Shown: positions 24,603-32,426 of the stretch, one piece after another | How positions within the stretch are numbered: position 1 is the stretch's first letter | Layout of the letters: every line of letters starts with the position of its first letter | Assembly: GCF_011751885.2 (NCBI RefSeq) | Contig: NZ_CP061771.1 | Span: forward strand, 3,472,001-3,536,000 | Source: Salinibacterium sp. ZJ450 | Lineage (GTDB): Bacteria; Actinomycetota; Actinomycetes; Actinomycetales; Microbacteriaceae | Direction: 5' to 3' | Length of the DNA stretch: 64,000 nt | The notes under the pieces: model-generated | The model's input: only the letters and a program-made list of their open reading frames with translations | The model's database searches: none | Told to the model about the DNA's origin: nothing | Made by a program: the position numbers and the translations under genes

Positions 24603-25601
24603 TCAGAACGTCGAGTCCTCAGCCTGGACCTCGACGTCGACCTCGTTGTCGGAAACGACGATGGCGTCTTCGATTTCGTTGAACGAGTCGTCGATGTCTA
24701 CGTCGACGTCCACCTCGGTGTCGGTCTCGTTGAACGAATCGGTGACCTCGACGTCGGTCTCGTTGAAGGAGTCCTCGACATCCACGTCGACATCGCCGAC
24801 CTCGACCGAGTTGTCCACCGAGTTGTCGCTGTTGTCGTTGAACGAGTCCTCGACATCCACGTCCACGTCGCCGACCTCAACCGAGTTGTCGGTGGAGTTG
24901 TCGTTGAAGGAGTCCTCGACATCGACGTCCAGATCGACGTCGCCGACCTCGATCGAGTTGTCGACTGAGTTGTCGCTGTTGTCGGAGTTGTCGCTGTTGT
25001 CGTTGAAGGAGTCCTCGATGTCGATCTCCTCGTTGAGCGAGTCCTCGATGTCGACGGAAATGTTGGTCGAGTTGTCCTCCGAGTTGTCTTCCGAGTTGTC
25101 GGTGGAGTTGTCGACCCAGGCGTCGTCACCGGCAGCGATTGCGTCGTCGCCGGAGGCGATGACAGCGCTGTTGTTGAACCACTGCTGCACGTCACCGTTG
25201 GCCCAGATGTTCTGGTTCACGGACAGGTCCGTGATGGTGTCGGTGTCGCTGTACGAGTAGTTGTTCACGATGTGCGTCAGCTGCTGCACCGCGTGGCCGT
25301 GGTCGTCGTCGTCGTTGTGTCCGCGGTCATCGTCGTGGTCGCGTCCGTGGTCGCGTCCGTGGTCGTTGTTCCCACGGTCGTTTCCACGGTCCCTGTCGCC
25401 GATGTTGTAGTCACGGTCGAACGAGATCGGGGACTGGTCCAGGATGACCGGCATCACGGCGTCAACGTCTTCTAGCGAGACATCGCCGAGACCGTTTTCC
25501 TCGAGAACCTTGTCGGGGTCGTCGCGGAACTTCTCTGCGGCCTCCGGGTCCCGGAGCAGGCTCAGCAGGAAGTCGAGCAGGATGGTGGTGATAGTGGGCA
25601 T
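24603..25601 (-). CDS. IniB N-terminal-like protein with acidic Asp/Asn/Ser tandem repeats
   Basis: 332 residues. The first ~60 (TILLDFLLSLLRDPEAAEKF and a following EENGLGDVSLEDVDAVMP) match the short helical N-terminal domain of IniB-type proteins. A charged Arg/His/Asp/Asn tract follows (~68-105). From ~150 the chain is extremely acidic and repetitive, with five or six copies of a unit around D-(V/I)-E-D-S-F-N followed by DNS runs and VEVGDVDVDV. There is no Cys, almost no basic residue in the last half, and no membrane helix or clear signal peptide. Mycobacterial IniB is Gly/Ala-rich, so only the head is shared. The repeats could bind Ca2+ or form a polyanionic scaffold at the membrane; that is inference. 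GAGGAT precedes the ATG. Confidence 0.78.
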   Translation of the reverse strand: MPTITTILLDFLLSLLRDPEAAEKFRDDPDKVLEENGLGDVSLEDVDAVMPVILDQSPISFDRDYNIGDRDRGNDRGNNDHGRDHGRDHDDDRGHNDDDDHGHAVQQLTHIVNNYSYSDTDTITDLSVNQNIWANGDVQQWFNNSAVIASGDDAIAAGDDAWVDNSTDNSEDNSEDNSTNISVDIEDSLNEEIDIEDSFNDNSDNSDNSDNSVDNSIEVGDVDLDVDVEDSFNDNSTDNSVEVGDVDVDVEDSFNDNSDNSVDNSVEVGDVDVDVEDSFNETDVEVTDSFNETDTEVDVDVDIDDSFNEIEDAIVVSDNEVDVEVQAEDSTF

Positions 25602-25713
25602 GAACGCATCCTCAATCTTGGGGTTACGACGACTCGACTCGGGTGTCTGTCGCCTGCTGGGCGGAGTGCCCGGCTGGTTAGAAAGCTACGGTTGGCCAGT
25701 TCCGGCACGCATC

Positions 25714-25727
25714 GGGGATGCGTCCCC
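25714..25727. promoter_or_regulatory. GGGGA-N4-TCCCC inverted repeat upstream of the IniB-like gene
   Basis: Lies 9 bases beyond the LuxR-gene stop and 113 bases before the IniB-like start. It could be a weak terminator for the regulator gene or part of the promoter control of the IniB-like gene. Confidence 0.35.
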
Positions 25728-25735
25728 TACTCGCG

Positions 25736-27970
25736 TCATCCCTGCCTGTGATCTCGGGGCATGGGCGAATAGGGGGTGGGGGGAGATTCGGCGTGCGGGT
25801 CGAGGGCGATCCGCAATTGGGCGAGCAGTTCCGAACGCGTCGTCACCCCCAACCGCCGGCGGATTCTCGCGACGTGGTGCTCGACCGTGCGCGGTGAGAT
25901 GAAGATCGCTTCGCCGATCTCGGAGTAGGTCTTGCCCTCGAGCAGGAGCCCGGCCACATCGCGCTCGCGGGCGCTCAGGCCAGCCTCGTCCCTCGCCGTT
26001 CCGGAGCGCGCGCCCGCGGGCGAGGCTGGGTGCTCCGCGACATCCGGTGCTGCGAACCCGGGATGAAGCTCACGCGCGCAGGCGAGCAGGTGTGCGACGT
26101 CTCGACGTTCATCCGCTCGCGCGGCGGCGTGCCCGGCGAGGCGGGAACCCTCCCAGGTGCGGCCGACGGTGGCAAGCCCTCGCGCGGCCTCCTCGACGGC
26201 TGGCACGTCGAAATCGCCTGCGAGCACCGAGACCCACGCCTTGCCGGCGGCGGCGAGCACCGCCGCGGAGTGGTTCTCGTTGGCAGCGTGAGCCAGCGCC
26301 GCCGCGTGCGGGATCAGCTCTGCGGGCTTCTCGGCGAGAATCGCCGCCTGGACCGCTGCCCAGTGCAGGGGGATGGACCACAGTGGCGGATCACCCAGTC
26401 GTTTGAGCAGCGACCACGCGTCGGCGAGGTGCGATTCGACGCGTGCCCGATCTCGCAAGCGGGCTGAGGTGGTGAGCAGTTCACCGAGAGGTAGCAGGTT
26501 GTAGAGATCGGTGCTCACGTGCAGGATGCTCTCCCGCGCGATCTTCCACGCCCTGACCAGGCCGGGGAGGTCATCGGCACGTCGGGCGAGACCGACCTCC
26601 AACGCGCTGAGCATGAGGTCGTCTCGCGGGGCCAGGCCGTCGGTACCCGCTGTGGCCCGTGTGATCGCCTTACGCGCTCGGTCGGGGCGGTCCCCCTGCA
26701 TGGCGGTCCACGCCTGCAGCAGCAACAGCCTCGAGCGCGAGGCCTGCCCGCCCTGACCGCCGCGGAGCGCGCTATCGATGACCGAGTCCGCGACATCCAG
26801 TTCCCCATTGTGCAAGGCGACCACGGCGGCCAGTGCGGCGGGGGTTTCGGGCACCGGCCCGGCGACGCGGGATGCCGTCATCAGATCGGACGCCCGGATC
26901 AGCGTCGTCAGGGCGCGGCTCGTGCGGCCCTCCACGGAGTCGAGGGCCCCCTGGCCCATCGAGGTCACGGCAACAGAGGCGAGCGAGGGGGAACCTGTTG
27001 CGGGAGCGCCATTCAGCATCGCGCCGGCCGCGTCTTTGTCACCAGTGCCGAGCATGGCAACAGCGGCGAGGCCGGCCGACGAGCCGACCCGTGCTGCGCC
27101 GAGCCACCGGTACAGGTCTGTGCTGCGGGCGAGCATGCCGCGCCGGGCCCAGATCGAGGCGCCCACATCGACAGCGCGGGCGATGTCAGGCGGGTCGTCG
27201 TGGCTGAGCAGATCGTCGAGGATCCGGGCGGCCCCATCCAGGCTGCCGGTGGCTGACGCGGCCTGGGCGCGCTTGGCGGCGGTGGCGAGGGGATCCGCAC
27301 CGGCCGCGGCGGCCTCCTCGTAGAGCGCCCAAGCGAGCGTCGGCTGGGTGGCCAGGTGCCTATCGCCTGCCGTTTCCAGGGCGCTGGCGATCCTGTGATC
27401 GTGTAGGCCACTTCGTGCCAGGCTTCTCGCCACGTCGCTCAGCGAGCGGTGCTCGATGGTCAGGGTGTCGACCAGTGTTCGCTGGAGCGCGCGTACCCGG
27501 TATGTCGGCGTGGTTTCGAGCAGCGCCTCGCGCAGCAGGGGAATCACCGTGCCGTTCGGCAGCAGCAGGCCCTCAGCCTGGGCCTTCGCCACGAGGGTGT
27601 CAACGCCCGGCCCGGATTGCTGCTCAATGGCAGGGGGAAGCGTGTCGGACAGGTCGAAGCCGACGGCCAGGGCCAGGAGCAATTCGCGCAAGTCTCCACC
27701 GACGTCTCCCAGTTCGCGTCGCAGTTGCGCGACGGTCGCCCGCGACAGCACAGAGCCCGAGAGCGCGCGCCGGCCCTCCTGCCTCAACAGCTCCATCGCG
27801 CGGTGCACCAGCCACGGGATTCCACCAGTGATCTCAGTGAGTTCGTCGACCAGTTCGGCCGGAGCAGGGCCGCCGAGTGCGGCGGCGGCGTGTTGGGCGA
27901 TGTCGGCGCGCAGGAGCGGATCGTGCTCGCGCGCGGCCGCTACCGTCTCCCCGATCACCGTCATCGTCAC
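25736..27970 (-). CDS. Large LuxR-family regulator lacking the N-terminal P-loop
   Basis: 744 residues. The C-terminus has a canonical LuxR/NarL helix-turn-helix (LSARERDVAGLLLEGKTYSE, then IGEAIFISPRTVEHHVARIR). The middle ~550 residues are alpha-helical, Ala/Leu-rich TPR-like repeats as in MalT/LAL regulators. The protein begins directly with what resembles the end of a STAND ATPase (VDELTEITGGIPWLVHRAME), so Walker A and B are missing. The GTG start overlaps the Hsp70 stop (GTGA), leaving no room for an upstream ATPase part. It may have delegated nucleotide sensing to the adjacent Hsp70 ATPase. It probably controls the module, perhaps via palindromes such as 30014-30027. Confidence 0.85.
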   Translation of the reverse strand: MTMTVIGETVAAAREHDPLLRADIAQHAAAALGGPAPAELVDELTEITGGIPWLVHRAMELLRQEGRRALSGSVLSRATVAQLRRELGDVGGDLRELLLALAVGFDLSDTLPPAIEQQSGPGVDTLVAKAQAEGLLLPNGTVIPLLREALLETTPTYRVRALQRTLVDTLTIEHRSLSDVARSLARSGLHDHRIASALETAGDRHLATQPTLAWALYEEAAAAGADPLATAAKRAQAASATGSLDGAARILDDLLSHDDPPDIARAVDVGASIWARRGMLARSTDLYRWLGAARVGSSAGLAAVAMLGTGDKDAAGAMLNGAPATGSPSLASVAVTSMGQGALDSVEGRTSRALTTLIRASDLMTASRVAGPVPETPAALAAVVALHNGELDVADSVIDSALRGGQGGQASRSRLLLLQAWTAMQGDRPDRARKAITRATAGTDGLAPRDDLMLSALEVGLARRADDLPGLVRAWKIARESILHVSTDLYNLLPLGELLTTSARLRDRARVESHLADAWSLLKRLGDPPLWSIPLHWAAVQAAILAEKPAELIPHAAALAHAANENHSAAVLAAAGKAWVSVLAGDFDVPAVEEAARGLATVGRTWEGSRLAGHAAARADERRDVAHLLACARELHPGFAAPDVAEHPASPAGARSGTARDEAGLSARERDVAGLLLEGKTYSEIGEAIFISPRTVEHHVARIRRRLGVTTRSELLAQLRIALDPHAESPPTPYSPMPRDHRQG

Positions 27971-29892
27971 CGACCCGCCGTCATCGTCTCTGTTGGGGCG
28001 AGGGTGGGCTCGGTCGGGGGATCCGGTATGGGCGTTGGCGTCGAATCTGGGTTTGGCGTCGAGCCTGGTACCGGGATCGGTGTCGGATCAGGCGTGGGAT
28101 CCGGCGTCGGGTGTGGCACGGGATCGGGGTTTGTGTCTGGCGCGGGGCTCGGTACCGGGTCTGGCACGGGATCGGAGGTCGGGTCAGGTACGGGGTGCGG
28201 CGTCGGATCGGGCGTGGTCCGCGGGGTCGGCTCAGGCCGGGGAGTTACGGGCGACCCCGGCGTGAGTGACGACGTCGCCGGCTTTCCTCCACTGCCTGGT
28301 GCGGCAGGCTGAGGAGCCAGCGGCGTTACCGCCGAGCGGGGAACATTGGGTCTGGTATCACCGATCATGCCCGCATTCGGAGGCCGTTGGCTGCCATTCC
28401 GACTGGCGGGTGGCGCGGGCTGAGCGGCGCCGGGAGTGCTCGGCGGTAGCGCCGCGTCGGGCCCAGATGGATTCGCAACAGGCGCAGCGGCGGCTCGTTT
28501 TGATCCCAAAATGCCGGCGTCGGCGTCGGCGTCGGCATCGGCTTCTGAGGCGGTGGAGCTGGCTGGAGGCTGCGACTCGGAGAGCTCGGTGGAGACCTGC
28601 CACACCACGCCGGTCAGGGCCAGCGCTCCGGCCATCGCGGCAGCCGTGGTCAGGTGCAGGTTCACCCGTGGATGCGCCGCCCTGAACTGCGCGGCTCGGT
28701 CGGCGACACGAGCCGACAGACGGGAGCCAAGGCCGGCGCGCACGGGCACGATAGCCACCGGTATCTCAGCCCTGTCAGCGGCATCCGCTGCATCTATCGC
28801 AGTAGCCGCGAGCTGGGAACTGGCCGCTGCGAACGCCGCTCCGAGCGAGATCGAGGCTTTCGGATCGACGTCGATCGCAATCGGTCGCGCCAGTTGCTCC
28901 GACAGGAGCTGCGAAACCAGCGGAATGCGGGATGAACCGCCGATGAGCAGAATGGCGCCGACATCTGCTGGCCGTACCCCGGCAGTGTCGAGGGCTTCGG
29001 TGAACGCGCGGATGGTCTCGTGAACAGCGTCACTGATCATGCTTTCGAACTCCGAACGCACCAGCCGCACCTGCGTCTGTGTGTCGGGAAGGAGCACCGG
29101 GATCGTGGCCTCGGTGTCGAATGAGAGGGCCTCTTTCGCCTCGCGGCACTCCCGGCGAACGTGTGACAGCGCGATCAGCACGGCAGGGTTGGTGGCGTCG
29201 AGAGCATCGACGGAATCGCCGAGGCTCGTCGCGACGTGCCGGAACACGAGGTCGTCGAAGTCGGCGCCGCCCAGCCGTTCCAGGCCGCCGGCGACCCCCA
29301 GCACGTCGAACCTGTCCGCGTCGGTTTTCGTGACGGCGGCCACGTCAAAGGTTCCACCGCCGAGGTCGTAGACCGCGATGGTGGTTCCGATGTCCACTCG
29401 CTTCTCGGTGGCGTAATGCAGCACCGCCGCCTGCGGTTCGGTCAGCAGCATGACATCAGCGAGGCCCACTCCGGCCAGCGCACTGCGCACGAGTGAGGTC
29501 TTGTACGTACCCCAGCTGGCCGGGTGCGAGAGCATCACCGATTCGGGCGGGGCGCCTTCTCGTTCCTCCGCGCGATCGACGACCCAGCGTGCCATTGTGG
29601 CGAAGACGTGCTCTGCGGAGATCTGCAGGTCACCCACGGCGATGGGAACCTGATCCCCAATGCGGCGCTTGAACTCTCGCACCATCCGGTCGGGTCGACC
29701 GAGCCCGCGCCGTTCGGCAGCCTCCCCGACCAGGACGCGACCATCGTCATCCAGGAAAATCACCGAGGGCACCGACGCACCGTGTCGGCCGAGGTTCAGC
29801 GCCTGCGGTCGTGGGTCTGGTTCATCGCCGAGCCGGGCGATGGCGGCGGCAGTAAAGCTGGTTCCAATATCAATGCCCAGGACGTAGCGCAT
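27967..29892 (-). CDS. Membrane-anchored Hsp70-like ATPase with a Pro-rich C-terminal tail
   Basis: 641 residues. Residues 1 to ~365 are a complete actin/Hsp70 nucleotide-binding domain: GIDIGTSFTAAA (phosphate 1), YDLGGGTFDVAAV (phosphate 2), LLIGGSSRIPLV (adenosine). The substrate-binding domain is absent. A basic stretch leads to one membrane helix at ~414-433 (LTTAAAMAGALALTGVVWQV), then ~200 residues rich in Pro, Thr, Asp and Ala ending in PDPTPDP-type repeats that should lie outside the membrane, reaching into the wall. That layout suggests a sensor with an intracellular ATPase and an extracellular stalk. It is the first gene of the module, with a long leader containing a CCCCTAATTAGGGG palindrome. 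Confidence 0.87.
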   Translation of the reverse strand: MRYVLGIDIGTSFTAAAIARLGDEPDPRPQALNLGRHGASVPSVIFLDDDGRVLVGEAAERRGLGRPDRMVREFKRRIGDQVPIAVGDLQISAEHVFATMARWVVDRAEEREGAPPESVMLSHPASWGTYKTSLVRSALAGVGLADVMLLTEPQAAVLHYATEKRVDIGTTIAVYDLGGGTFDVAAVTKTDADRFDVLGVAGGLERLGGADFDDLVFRHVATSLGDSVDALDATNPAVLIALSHVRRECREAKEALSFDTEATIPVLLPDTQTQVRLVRSEFESMISDAVHETIRAFTEALDTAGVRPADVGAILLIGGSSRIPLVSQLLSEQLARPIAIDVDPKASISLGAAFAAASSQLAATAIDAADAADRAEIPVAIVPVRAGLGSRLSARVADRAAQFRAAHPRVNLHLTTAAAMAGALALTGVVWQVSTELSESQPPASSTASEADADADADAGILGSKRAAAAPVANPSGPDAALPPSTPGAAQPAPPASRNGSQRPPNAGMIGDTRPNVPRSAVTPLAPQPAAPGSGGKPATSSLTPGSPVTPRPEPTPRTTPDPTPHPVPDPTSDPVPDPVPSPAPDTNPDPVPHPTPDPTPDPTPIPVPGSTPNPDSTPTPIPDPPTEPTLAPTETMTAGR

Positions 29893-30013
29893 GCTTCCCC
29901 TAAACGATCAAACGCGACGGTCGTAGGGTCGCCGCGCGCTTGTTCGGGTCGTTGATGTCTAGGTGTTCCCGACCAACTCTCCACGCAGGCTCTAGCAAGT
30001 CAAGGGTTGGTGG

Positions 30014-30027
30014 CCCCTAATTAGGGG
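30014..30027. promoter_or_regulatory. Perfect palindrome CCCCTAATTAGGGG, candidate operator of the Hsp70/LuxR module
   Basis: A 14-base perfect palindrome centred 128 bases upstream of the Hsp70 start. NarL/LuxR-type domains bind as dimers to sites of about this size, so the LuxR protein of the module is the natural candidate, by inference only. Confidence 0.5.
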
Positions 30028-30136
30028 ACTCTCAGATAAGGGGGTACCAATAGTTCGAGAGGACTGGTGGAGTTACTTTCGGCTGCGTACAATCCACGAT
30101 CCAACCATCGGGTTATGTCCGCCATGATGAGGTGAG

Positions 30137-30163
30137 CCTCACATTCGGCACGGCTATTTCGTC
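30137..30163 (+). promoter_or_regulatory. ECF41-type promoter (CCTCACA-N16-CGTC)
   Basis: The published ECF41 consensus is TGTCACA, 16 bases, CGTC. Here CCTCACA matches 5 of 7 positions and CGTC matches fully at exactly 16-base spacing, about 40 bases before the start codon of an operon that encodes an ECF41 sigma factor. Autoregulation is the expected arrangement. Confidence 0.65.
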
Positions 30164-30200
30164 GTAGGGGCAGAAGAAGCTCCCACCGGAAGGAAAACCA

Positions 30201-31490
30201 GTGCCGTCATCCAGCGCATCAGACCACACCGTTCTCGTGATCGGAGGCGGGTACGCCGGCATCATGGCCGCGAACCGGCTGCGGTCTTCGCTCACTACCG
30301 CGGAGGCCGCCCGGGTTCGCATCACCGTGATCAGCCCCGCCGGGCAGTTCGTGGAACGCGTGCGGCTGCACCAGGTGGCCGCCGGCACCCTCGCCTCGGC
30401 TGCACGGCCGCTGCGGGAAATGCTGCACGACGACATCGACGTGGTGGCCGGATCGGTGACGAGCATCGAGCCGGTGGGGCAGCAGGTGACGGTGGCGGTC
30501 GCGGTGGCTGACACGGATGGTACCGATGGCGGCCGGGCTCGGGCTCGGGCTCGGGTGCTGCGCTATGACTCGCTGATCTACACGGTGGGCAGCACGGCGG
30601 CGCTGTCCACGCCCGGCGTCGCGGAGCACAGCCACCCGCTCGCCGATCCGGAATCCGCCAGCCGCGCGCAGGCGGCGATTGCGGCCGGTTCGGCTGGGCA
30701 GCGGATCGTCGTGGTCGGGGGCGGCGCGACCGGCGTCGAAGCGGCCTCCGAGATCGCGGGGCGGCACCCGGATGCTGCGGTGACCCTGCTGCCGGCCGGC
30801 CAGCTGCTGCCTGCGATGCGGGCGACGGCGCAGCGCGACATCCGGCGCACGCTTGGTCGGCTGGGCGTGCGAATCCAGGAGGGGTCGCGGGTGCAGCAGG
30901 TACAGACGGATGTCGTGGTCTTGACCGATGGCGCGACCGTTCCGTTCGACGTGTGCATCTGGGCGGCGTCGTTCGACGTGCCTCGGCTGGCCGATGACAG
31001 CGGACTTGCCACCGACTCGGCTGGGCGGCTGCTCGTGGACGAGAGCCTGCGCAGTGTCGACCACCCCTCGATCGTGGGCGCGGGCGATGCGGTGCGGGTA
31101 CCCGATTCGGTCGGAGCGCACCTGCGGATGAGCTGCGCGAGCGCCCTGCCGCTCGGCGGCGCGGCGGCCGAGACCGTGCTCGCGCAACTGCGCGGGCAGG
31201 AGCCCAAGCCGATCTCGATCGGCTACGTGGTGCAGTGCCTCAGCCTCGGGCGCAAGAACGGATACGCGCAGCTGGTGGGGGCTGATGATGTCCCGTTGCG
31301 GCTGGCTGTCGGCGGTGCACTGGCGGCCCGTATCAAGGAGGCCATTGTGCGGATGACGGTGAGTGGTCCGCTGAAGGAGCGCAGCAAGCCCGGCTCGTAC
31401 TGGGCACCTCGCGGGCCGCGGCGGGTGGTGGCTTCGGTTGCGCTGCCTGCGTCTTCTTCTTCGTCTTCGTCGGCTGGGGTGCCGCGATGA
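30201..31490 (+). CDS. NAD(P)/FAD-dependent oxidoreductase (NDH-2-like), ECF41-linked
   Basis: 429 residues with two dinucleotide folds: FAD site VLVIGGGYAGIMAANRL near the N-terminus and NAD(P) site IVVVGGGATGVEAASEIA at ~170. VGAGDAVRVPDSVG supplies the second FAD contact. The overall shape is that of type II NADH dehydrogenases and related pyridine nucleotide-disulphide reductases, but there is no clear C-terminal membrane-binding helix. GTG start with GGAAGGA 6 bases upstream. The stop overlaps the sigma factor start (ATGA). ECF41 sigma factors are typically encoded with an oxidoreductase, carboxymuconolactone decarboxylase or epimerase gene that they transcribe, which fits. Confidence 0.88.
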   Translation: MPSSSASDHTVLVIGGGYAGIMAANRLRSSLTTAEAARVRITVISPAGQFVERVRLHQVAAGTLASAARPLREMLHDDIDVVAGSVTSIEPVGQQVTVAVAVADTDGTDGGRARARARVLRYDSLIYTVGSTAALSTPGVAEHSHPLADPESASRAQAAIAAGSAGQRIVVVGGGATGVEAASEIAGRHPDAAVTLLPAGQLLPAMRATAQRDIRRTLGRLGVRIQEGSRVQQVQTDVVVLTDGATVPFDVCIWAASFDVPRLADDSGLATDSAGRLLVDESLRSVDHPSIVGAGDAVRVPDSVGAHLRMSCASALPLGGAAAETVLAQLRGQEPKPISIGYVVQCLSLGRKNGYAQLVGADDVPLRLAVGGALAARIKEAIVRMTVSGPLKERSKPGSYWAPRGPRRVVASVALPASSSSSSSAGVPR

Positions 31491-32371
31491 CCGTGTTCAC
31501 CCCCGGCAGTGCCGAGTACCGTCAACTGTTCGGCGTGAGCTACCGGCTGCTCGGGTCGTCGCACGATGCCGAGGATGCGGTGCAGGAGGGGCTGGCCCGC
31601 TGGCAGGAACTGAGCGCCGAGCAGCAGGCGGAGATTCGCGAACCGGTGGCCTGGTTGACCACCGTGGTGAGCCGGATCTCGCTCGACGTGCTGGGCTCGG
31701 CCCGGGCGCGCCGGGAGAGCTACACCGGGATCTGGCTGCCCGAGCCGGTGCTCGGCCCGGCGGGAATTACCGACCTGCCGCAGAGTCGGTTCGTCGATCC
31801 CGAAGACTCGGTCAGCCTGGACGAGTCGGTGTCGCTGGCGCTGCTGGTGGCGATGGAGCAGCTGACGCCCGGGGAGCGGGTCAGCCTGATTCTGCACGAC
31901 GTGTTCGGACTGCCGTTCGCGGAGATCGCCGACATCGTCGGCCGCTCCCCCGACGCCTGCCGGCAGCTGGCCTCTACCGCGCGGCGGCACGTGCGGGCCG
32001 GTCGCCGGTTCGAGGTGCCGGGGCCGGAGCGGGACCGCGTGGTGCAGGCGTTCGCGGCCGCGTGCCTGGGTGGCGACATCCGGAATCTGGTGGCAGTGCT
32101 GGATCCCGACGTGGTATCACGCGCCGACGGCGGCGAGCACGTGCATGCGGCCCGCCGCACGCTGGTGGGCGCCGACGCGGTGGCCCGGTACCTGCTGGGC
32201 CTGATGTCGAAGTACGGTGCTGGCGTGTCCGCGGCGATCGAGCTGGTGAACGGGCGCAGCGGGATCGTGATGCGGGCCGGCGGTGCGGTGACGGGCGTGA
32301 TCGATCTCGGTGTCGTGGATGGCCGGGTGGCGGAGATCGCGCTGGTGGTGAATCCGGAGAAGCTCGGGTAG
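31487..32371 (+). CDS. ECF41-family RNA polymerase sigma factor (SigJ-like) with SnoaL-like C-terminal domain
   Basis: 294 residues. Region 2 (RQLFGVSYRLLGSSHDAEDA) and region 4 (LTPGERVSLILHDVFGLPFA, then EIADIVGRSPDACRQLASTA) are joined by a linker containing WLPEP, a hallmark of ECF41. A ~100-residue NTF2/SnoaL-like extension follows, with DGGE in place of the usual DGGGK motif. In ECF41 there is no anti-sigma factor; the extension itself tunes activity. The gene overlaps the oxidoreductase gene by four bases and is followed by a bidirectional terminator. The probable own promoter is at 30137-30163. Confidence 0.9.
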   Translation: MTVFTPGSAEYRQLFGVSYRLLGSSHDAEDAVQEGLARWQELSAEQQAEIREPVAWLTTVVSRISLDVLGSARARRESYTGIWLPEPVLGPAGITDLPQSRFVDPEDSVSLDESVSLALLVAMEQLTPGERVSLILHDVFGLPFAEIADIVGRSPDACRQLASTARRHVRAGRRFEVPGPERDRVVQAFAAACLGGDIRNLVAVLDPDVVSRADGGEHVHAARRTLVGADAVARYLLGLMSKYGAGVSAAIELVNGRSGIVMRAGGAVTGVIDLGVVDGRVAEIALVVNPEKLG

Positions 32372-32379
32372 GACGACGA

Positions 32380-32409
32380 AGGCGCTCACCCCTGGAGGGA
32401 TGAGCGCCT
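32380..32409. terminator. Bidirectional terminator between the sigma factor and helicase genes
   Basis: AGGCGCTC (32380-32387) pairs with GAGCGCCT (32402-32409), with inner CCC/GGG adding pairs. It lies between two convergent genes ending at 32371 and 32427. Confidence 0.7.
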
Positions 32410-32426
32410 GTCAAGCGGAGGGTGCT

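Larger units (their letters stand above)
29893..30200. other. Divergent control region between the Hsp70 module and the oxidoreductase-sigma operon
   Basis: A 308-base stretch without a gene. It holds the palindrome at 30014-30027 on the module side, an ECF41-type promoter at 30137-30163 and the GGAAGGA ribosome site of the oxidoreductase gene. The AT content is locally higher than in its surroundings, consistent with promoters. Confidence 0.7.

Noticed and set aside
24700-25100. Repeats considered as a CRISPR array
   Set aside because: Units are unequal, in frame with a protein and lack unique spacers.
23812-25260. 482-codon plus-strand frame rich in Ser/Thr repeats
   Set aside because: Exact complement of the acidic repeats and the dynamin N-terminus; the periodicity comes from the real minus-strand gene.
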